Shown here one piece after another: positions 60,045 through 64,000 of a stretch of DNA of 64,000 bases. A program made the position numbers and the translations under genes. Positions within the stretch are counted from its first letter, which is position 1. Each line of letters starts with the position of its first letter. This DNA comes from Verrucomicrobiales bacterium (GTDB lineage: Bacteria; Verrucomicrobiota; Verrucomicrobiia; Verrucomicrobiales; DEV007). The DNA is taken from the NCBI GenBank assembly GCA_029213065.1, contig JARGPH010000006.1, forward strand, positions 62,001-126,000. The letters are read 5' to 3'. The notes under the pieces are model-generated. The model ran no database searches, was not told the origin of the DNA, and saw only the letters and a list, made by a program, of their open reading frames with translations.

Positions 60045-60281
60045 TTAGACCGGGGTGAGCACTTTCCAGTCGAGGATTTTGCACTTGCTCATGTCGTAGG
60101 CGGAGTAGAGCACCGTCACTTCGCAATCGAGCGGGGCCGCTCCTTCAGGAAGCGGAGGCCCTTTTTTCTCCAGAATCCCGTAGGCAGTGTAGCCGTTCGG
60201 CATCGTCACTTCAAAGAGGCGGCCTTCAGTGTGAACCTTGGTGATTCGGCCAGTTGCCTGGATGGGGGGGCGTTCGGACAT
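60045..60281 (-). CDS. IF-1-like OB-fold (S1-like) protein
   Basis: 78 residues resembling translation initiation factor IF-1: GRITKVHTEGRLFEVTMPNG matches the IF-1 strands around LPNTMFRVELENG, and VTVLYSAYDMSKCKIL matches VTVELTPYDLSKGRIV. The middle loop differs (GPPLPEGAAPLD) and the end is extended. It sits only six bases before an OppD-like gene, unlike infA, which normally lies with ribosomal genes. It is probably a paralogue with a special role rather than the essential IF-1, but that needs checking. Confidence 0.65.
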   Translation of the reverse strand: MSERPPIQATGRITKVHTEGRLFEVTMPNGYTAYGILEKKGPPLPEGAAPLDCEVTVLYSAYDMSKCKILDWKVLTPV

Positions 60282-60352
60282 GAGATACTGTGGATAGGGC
60301 AGTCTCTCAGAAATTGGTGACTTCGCAAGCCTTTGCCACCCCCCCCGATCAA

Positions 60353-60784
60353 CTAACGCATCACTTCAACCGTCACCGTCTGACGTCCCCACTCCAGCGC
60401 TTGCTTGTGGGTTCTGAAAAAGAGGTCGAGCTTATTGCCTTTGATCGCCCCGCCTCTGTCTTCGACGATGCCGGTTCCGTATCCGGGCACTTTCAGTTTT
60501 GTGCCAAAGGGGAAAATGGTCGTGTCGGCGGCGATGGTTCGTCCGGGTTTTGCCTTTGATCCCGAGGCGGTGATGCCGAGTTTCTTACGCTCTCCCTCCA
60601 TGGGGCCATAGGCGTAGACGGGTTGCATGAGCAAATTTCGTTTCCAGCCACAACACTCCTGACACTTGCAGTATCCGGTCGCTTCAACAGTGACATACTC
60701 TTTCCCGCCGGAGCCGCGACTCACGCAGCCTGATAGCGAAGTAATCGCGAAAAGAAGAATGATTGATTTTACAATAATTTTCAC
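60353..60784 (-). CDS. 3D-domain lipoprotein (MltA/RlpA-type double-psi barrel)
   Basis: 143 residues with a lipoprotein signal (TSLSGC, Cys20). The 3D domain, named after three aspartates, is visible in ITASGSKAKPGRTIAADT, PFGTKLKVPGYGTGIVEDRG and IKGNKLDLFF. A Cys-rich CKCQECCGW segment follows the signal. Such proteins act on peptidoglycan or are structural. The preceding small gap (60282-60352) has no features. Confidence 0.85.
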   Translation of the reverse strand: MKIIVKSIILLFAITSLSGCVSRGSGGKEYVTVEATGYCKCQECCGWKRNLLMQPVYAYGPMEGERKKLGITASGSKAKPGRTIAADTTIFPFGTKLKVPGYGTGIVEDRGGAIKGNKLDLFFRTHKQALEWGRQTVTVEVMR

Positions 60785-60835
60785 AAATTAAAGTAATCTT
60801 AGAAATCAGGGTATCAATAGGATTTTTTCGCGGGA

Positions 60836-61396
60836 TCACTTCGCGACGATGGAGCGAATCAGCTCGTAGATCTGTCGCTCGCGGGCCTCACGGATCGGCA
60901 TTGTCGTGCTCGCCTGCATGAGGTAGTAGCGGTTCTCCACGTTGAAGGCGAGGAGATAGAACTTCATTTCAAAAGTCGATTTGTCCTCTCTTTCGTGGGT
61001 GCCTTCGACGGTGGCGAAGATCGCATTGTGTTCCCCGTCGATGCCTTTTACCTTTCCCTTTTGATACTTCGAGTAGTTTTCGAGCCGGTAGACCTGCTCA
61101 AAGTTCGCGAGAGTACTGTCGATCAGGTCGACCATGAACGATTGATTGGTCGCTTCGAACCGGGTGAAGAAAACGGAGGTTCGATTGTCCTGCGTCGCGA
61201 AACCGGCGAGAACCTTGTCCTTGTTCAATTCGCTCTTCTCCCAGCCAAGAGGGAGGGCGATGGAGATCGCTTCGTCAGCGAAGATGACCCGTTCTTCGGC
61301 CCGTAAACCGGTGCCAAAAATGAGGATTCCCAGCGCGGCAGCCGAAAAAATTCGCGCTGCGCGGGGAAAAAAGCGTTGATCATTCGTCATCTTCAC
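60836..61396 (-). CDS. Secreted protein of unknown function (PsbP/DcrB-like fold suspected)
   Basis: 186 residues with a signal peptide ([17 protein letters not shown]). The mature part begins [20 protein letters not shown], a pattern typical of PsbP/DcrB-like beta-sheet proteins, and [19 protein letters not shown] supports it. Function unknown. Divergent from dapL with 39 bases between the chosen starts. Confidence 0.65.
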   Translation of the reverse strand: MKMTNDQRFFPRAARIFSAAALGILIFGTGLRAEERVIFADEAISIALPLGWEKSELNKDKVLAGFATQDNRTSVFFTRFEATNQSFMVDLIDSTLANFEQVYRLENYSKYQKGKVKGIDGEHNAIFATVEGTHEREDKSTFEMKFYLLAFNVENRYYLMQASTTMPIREARERQIYELIRSIVAK

Positions 61397-61435
61397 CCTC
61401 CATATACCAAAAAGAATCCCTTATACCAAGACGAC

Positions 61436-62668
61436 ATGGCACGCATTAACGACAATTTTCTGAAACTCAAAGCCGGTTACCTCTTTCCTGAGATCGGCCG
61501 CCGCGTATCCGCTTTCACTGACGCGAACCCTGAGGCCGCTGCGAAGCTGATTCGCTGCGGCATCGGCGATGTAACCGAGCCTCTTCCCGAAGCGTGCCGC
61601 AAGGCGATGCACGACGCGGTGGATGAGCAGGGGAGCTCCGAAACCTTTCGCGGATACGGACCGGAGCAGGGCTACGGCTTTTTGCGCGAAGCAATCGTTG
61701 AGAATCAGTATGCAGATCTCGGCATCACAGCTGACGAAGTTTTCATCTCCGACGGGTCCAAGTGCGATAGCGGCAACATCCTCGACATTTTCGGCCCCGG
61801 AAACAAGATCGCAATCACTGATCCGGTTTATCCCGTTTACGTCGATACCAATGTCATGATCGGCAACACCGGTGAAGCTGACGAAAATGGAGCTTACGAC
61901 GGCCTTGTTTATCTTCCCTGCAACGCCGCGAACGATTTCGTTCCTGCGATTCCGGAGGAGAAAGTCGATCTCATCTATCTTTGCTACCCGAACAACCCGA
62001 CCGGTGCGACGGCAACCCGTGAGCAGCTCGAAGCCTGGGTGGCGTATGCCAAGGAGAACAAATCGATTATTTTCTACGATGCGGCCTACGAGGCATTCAT
62101 TCAGGAAGATGACGTTCCTCACTCCATTTTTGAAATCGAAGGGGCTCATGAATGCGCCATCGAATTCCGTTCTTTCTCCAAAAACGGCGGATTCACCGGA
62201 ACACGTTGCGCTTACACCGTGATTCCAAAAGCGCTCAAGGGCTACACCGAAGACGGTTCCGAGCAGGCGATTCACCCACTCTGGTCACGTCGTCACAGCA
62301 CGAAGTTCAACGGCGCGAGTTACCCCGTTCAGCGCGGAGCCGCAGCGGTCTTTTCCGAAGAGGGAAAAGCGCAGGTCGCCACTCTCATCGAAGGTTACAT
62401 GAGCAATGCGAAACTGCTCCGCGAAGCTTGCGAAGCGATCGGGCTCTCCGTGTTCGGTGGCATCAATGCTCCTTACGTTTGGGTCGGATGCCCTGAAGGC
62501 GTCACTTCCTGGGGGATGTTTGACCGCATGCTCGAAGAGGCTCAGGTCGTGATCACACCCGGTTCCGGTTTCGGTTCCGCCGGTGAAGGTTACTTCCGCA
62601 TCTCCGCTTTCAACAGCCGCGAGAATGTCGAAGAGGTCTGCCGCCGGATTGCGGAAAACCTCGGGTAA
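61436..62668 (+). CDS. dapL: LL-diaminopimelate aminotransferase
   Basis: 410 residues, the standard length, from the ATG at 61436: [20 protein letters not shown] is the family start, and 20 residues upstream from 61376 are not conserved. Single-step conversion of tetrahydrodipicolinate to LL-DAP for lysine and peptidoglycan. PLP lysine Lys249 in [23 protein letters not shown] and [10 protein letters not shown] follow class I aminotransferase pattern. This plant/Chlamydia/Verrucomicrobia-type enzyme supports the phylum call. Confidence 0.97.
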   Translation: MARINDNFLKLKAGYLFPEIGRRVSAFTDANPEAAAKLIRCGIGDVTEPLPEACRKAMHDAVDEQGSSETFRGYGPEQGYGFLREAIVENQYADLGITADEVFISDGSKCDSGNILDIFGPGNKIAITDPVYPVYVDTNVMIGNTGEADENGAYDGLVYLPCNAANDFVPAIPEEKVDLIYLCYPNNPTGATATREQLEAWVAYAKENKSIIFYDAAYEAFIQEDDVPHSIFEIEGAHECAIEFRSFSKNGGFTGTRCAYTVIPKALKGYTEDGSEQAIHPLWSRRHSTKFNGASYPVQRGAAAVFSEEGKAQVATLIEGYMSNAKLLREACEAIGLSVFGGINAPYVWVGCPEGVTSWGMFDRMLEEAQVVITPGSGFGSAGEGYFRISAFNSRENVEEVCRRIAENLG

Positions 62669-62700
62669 GGTCACTTCCCCTGCGTGCGGTGAGAAGGTTT

Positions 62701-62775
62701 CGGAGCGGCTCTGCGGTTCCGAAACGATTCTCGCTCCGCCGAAAGTCGTAAGTAGCGGAATGAGAATTCATTCCG
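62701..62775. repeat. REP-like double hairpin after dapL
   Basis: CGGAGCG (62701-62707) pairs with CGCTCCG (62732-62738); CGGAATGA (62756-62763) pairs with TCATTCCG (62768-62775). The second matches the GAATTC-centred dyad at 32624-32641 except for one compensated base pair. Between convergent genes. Confidence 0.65.
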
Positions 62776-62807
62776 TATAGACTCCCGCATCGAAGTCCTC
62801 CCTGCTC

Positions 62808-63143
62808 TCAGGATTGTTTCGACTTCGGAATTTTCGGAAGGGTGATTTTTTCGGTGCCTCTCAAATTTTTACCGGTCCACGCGAGCACGTAGCTGGCGAT
62901 TTCGGCGGGGCTGAGATCGACATCGGCCATAGTATCGTCCTGGAACCAATCGTCGGGCCAGAGGATCAAATCAGCGACGCGGGCTCCGGGCATTGTCAGC
63001 TCGATTGTCTGTTCGTAGTAGCTTCCCGTCTCCTCATCGGTTTCGGGATCGCTGATCACGTCGATCATCTCCACGAGCTCATCGTATTTAAGATCGTTGA
63101 TCGCTCGGGGTTCTGACTTGGGGTCGAATTCAGGACGAATCAT
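62808..63143 (-). CDS. Uncharacterised small protein
   Basis: 111 residues from the ATG at 63143 (an earlier in-frame start at 63176 gives a Cys/Arg leader that is less likely). Acidic, with LKYDELVEMIDVISDPETDEETGSYY, a Trp-rich ILWPDDWFQDD centre and a basic Lys-rich end. No family recognised. It lies between dapL and the nuo operon, transcribed towards dapL. Confidence 0.6.
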   Translation of the reverse strand: MIRPEFDPKSEPRAINDLKYDELVEMIDVISDPETDEETGSYYEQTIELTMPGARVADLILWPDDWFQDDTMADVDLSPAEIASYVLAWTGKNLRGTEKITLPKIPKSKQS

Positions 63144-63222
63144 TTTCTGACATAGACTAGCTCTCGGGGCCGGCAAGCAAAATAGTGGTCTGAAAATTGC
63201 GACAGAGGAGGTGCAGGGGAGC

Positions 63223-63240
63223 TTGTGAAAAATTTCACAA
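63223..63240. promoter_or_regulatory. CRP-type palindrome upstream of nuo
   Basis: TTGTGAAAAATTTCACAA fits TGTGA-N6-TCACA with both half-sites perfect. Centre at 63231.5, about 49 bases before the inferred transcription start and next to the candidate -35. Binding by a CRP/FNR-family protein is inferred. Confidence 0.5.
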
Positions 63241-63245
63241 ACGGG

Positions 63246-63273
63246 TTGATACCGTCTTTCGCGGACGTAACAT
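63246..63273 (+). promoter_or_regulatory. Candidate promoter of the nuo operon
   Basis: TTGATA (63246-63251), 16-base spacer, TAACAT (63268-63273), 24 bases before the nuoB ATG. Confidence 0.45.
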
Positions 63274-63297
63274 CTCTAGAAACCTGCTATTTTGCCG

Positions 63298-63846
63298 ATG
63301 TCCGAAGCCGAAACGCAATACGCCGCCTACGATTCTAAAATCGAAGGGAACATTATTTTCACAAAGACTGATGCCGCGATCAATTGGATGCGGAAAAACT
63401 CTTTGTGGCCCATGCCGATGGGGCTTGCCTGCTGTGCGATTGAGCTGATGGGAACGGGCGCCTCCCGTTTTGATATTTCCCGCTTCGGGGCCGAGGTGAT
63501 GCGCTTTTCTCCCCGTCAGGCCGATGTCATGATTGTCGCAGGGACGGTGACTTACAAAATGGCGCTCGCGGTGAAGCGTGTCTGGGACCAGATGCCCGAG
63601 CCCAAGTGGTGTATCGCGATGGGTGCCTGTGCTTCTTCCGGCGGCATGTATCGCAGCTACGCGGTGCTTCAGGGAATTGATAATTTGATTCCCGTCGACG
63701 TCTACGTTTCCGGTTGCCCTCCGCGTCCTGAAGCTCTCCTCGAAGGCTTGATGAAGTTGCAGGACAAAATTGAGAAGTCCGAATCTTCCGTCGCTCATTT
63801 CCGCAAGGAAGAGCCAGATGCCGCTGAAGTGACCGCGCATCCTTAA
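63298..63846 (+). CDS. nuoB: NADH-quinone oxidoreductase subunit B
   Basis: 182 residues from the ATG at 63298. Carries the ligands of cluster N2, the last Fe-S centre before quinone: Cys45-Cys46 (GLACCAIEL), Cys111 (GACASSGG) and Cys140 ([13 protein letters not shown]). Complex I peripheral arm, membrane-proximal. It is the first nuo gene in view; nuoA is not immediately upstream, as the region to the left carries an unrelated minus-strand gene. So the operon either starts with nuoB or nuoA lies elsewhere. Confidence 0.97.
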   Translation: MSEAETQYAAYDSKIEGNIIFTKTDAAINWMRKNSLWPMPMGLACCAIELMGTGASRFDISRFGAEVMRFSPRQADVMIVAGTVTYKMALAVKRVWDQMPEPKWCIAMGACASSGGMYRSYAVLQGIDNLIPVDVYVSGCPPRPEALLEGLMKLQDKIEKSESSVAHFRKEEPDAAEVTAHP

Positions 63847-63868
63847 TTTTTCAACTGACTGCTATTTT

Positions 63869-64000
63869 ATGAGCGCTGCTTCTATTTCCTCCCTTCAGGA
63901 TAAGTTCGGAGATTCGATTCTCTCGACTGTTGAATTTCGTGGAGAGCACACTGCCATCGTTGAAAAAGCGAAGGCGAAAGAGATCTTTCAATTCTGCCGT
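63869..64000 (+). CDS. nuoC: NADH-quinone oxidoreductase subunit C, 5' end only
   Basis: 44 codons are visible (MSAASISSLQDKFGDSILST ... then AKAKEIFQFCR), cut by the window end. The pattern of an N-terminal helix followed by E-F-R-G-E and a strand/helix matches NuoC, and the position 22 bases after nuoB fits the usual gene order. Subunit of the complex I peripheral arm. Confidence 0.8.
   Translation, partial: MSAASISSLQDKFGDSILSTVEFRGEHTAIVEKAKAKEIFQFCR

Noticed and set aside
1-64000. Search by eye for tRNA, rRNA and known riboswitches
   Set aside because: No cloverleaf, rRNA core segment or conserved riboswitch motif was recognised; absence by eye is not proof.

Overview
The window looks like a chromosomal segment of a Verrucomicrobiota (PVC-group) bacterium. 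This rests on the combination of LL-diaminopimelate aminotransferase (DapL), two secreted sulfatases, a DUF1080 (3-keto-disaccharide hydrolase) lipoprotein, a large MJ0042-type zinc-ribbon membrane protein, a Ctc-type L25, and many GC-rich intergenic hairpin repeats. The phylum call is an inference from gene content; no rRNA marker is present.

Left third (1 to about 28.7 kb, all plus strand): a surface-polysaccharide locus. Precursor genes are ugd (cut by the window edge), a WbpE-like aminotransferase, wecB, gmd-rmd (GDP-D-rhamnose) and a WbpV/WreQ-like reductase plus WbpM/WreV-like dehydratase (UDP-QuiNAc type). Export is by a Wzm/Wzt ABC transporter and initiation by a PglC-type phosphoglycosyl transferase. 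Eight glycosyltransferases, an FkbM methyltransferase, a CapK-like adenylate-forming enzyme and a NodB-fold deacetylase-like protein complete it. The least expected genes are a sugar-phosphate cyclase that reads more like 2-deoxy-scyllo-inosose synthase than AroB, and a nearby SDR, which suggest a cyclitol building block. A 47-codon stub of GDP-L-fucose synthase at 2742-2885 marks a recombination joint, after which base composition drops visibly until about 25-26 kb.

Middle (28.7 to 48 kb): mostly housekeeping genes. These are an M16 peptidase, a eukaryote-type HisA, a GT2 fused to a nucleotide-binding domain, L25, prs, a cytosolic hybrid histidine kinase, ZnuA, a sulfatase with an atypical formylglycine motif, ruvA with a coupled ATP-grasp-like gene, a 986-residue zinc-ribbon/membrane protein, a XerC/D recombinase and a Fur-family regulator.

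Right (48 to 64 kb): a canonical sulfatase, a repeat-rich 600-bp gap, cysIJ with a divergent Rrf2 regulator, a nucleotidyltransferase/winged-helix pair resembling a toxin-antitoxin module, a YugP-family protein that has lost its HEXXH zinc motif, a DUF892 protein, a DUF1080 lipoprotein, an operon of an IF-1-like OB-fold protein with two Opp-type ATPases, a 3D-domain lipoprotein, dapL, and the start of the nuo operon behind a near-perfect CRP-type palindrome.

The strongest candidates for undescribed biology are the cyclase/SDR sub-cluster in the polysaccharide locus, the nucleotidyltransferase-wHTH pair, the YugP pseudo-peptidase, and the IF-1-like gene embedded in the Opp operon. All identifications come from reading motifs and from recall of family sequences; no searches or structure predictions were run.
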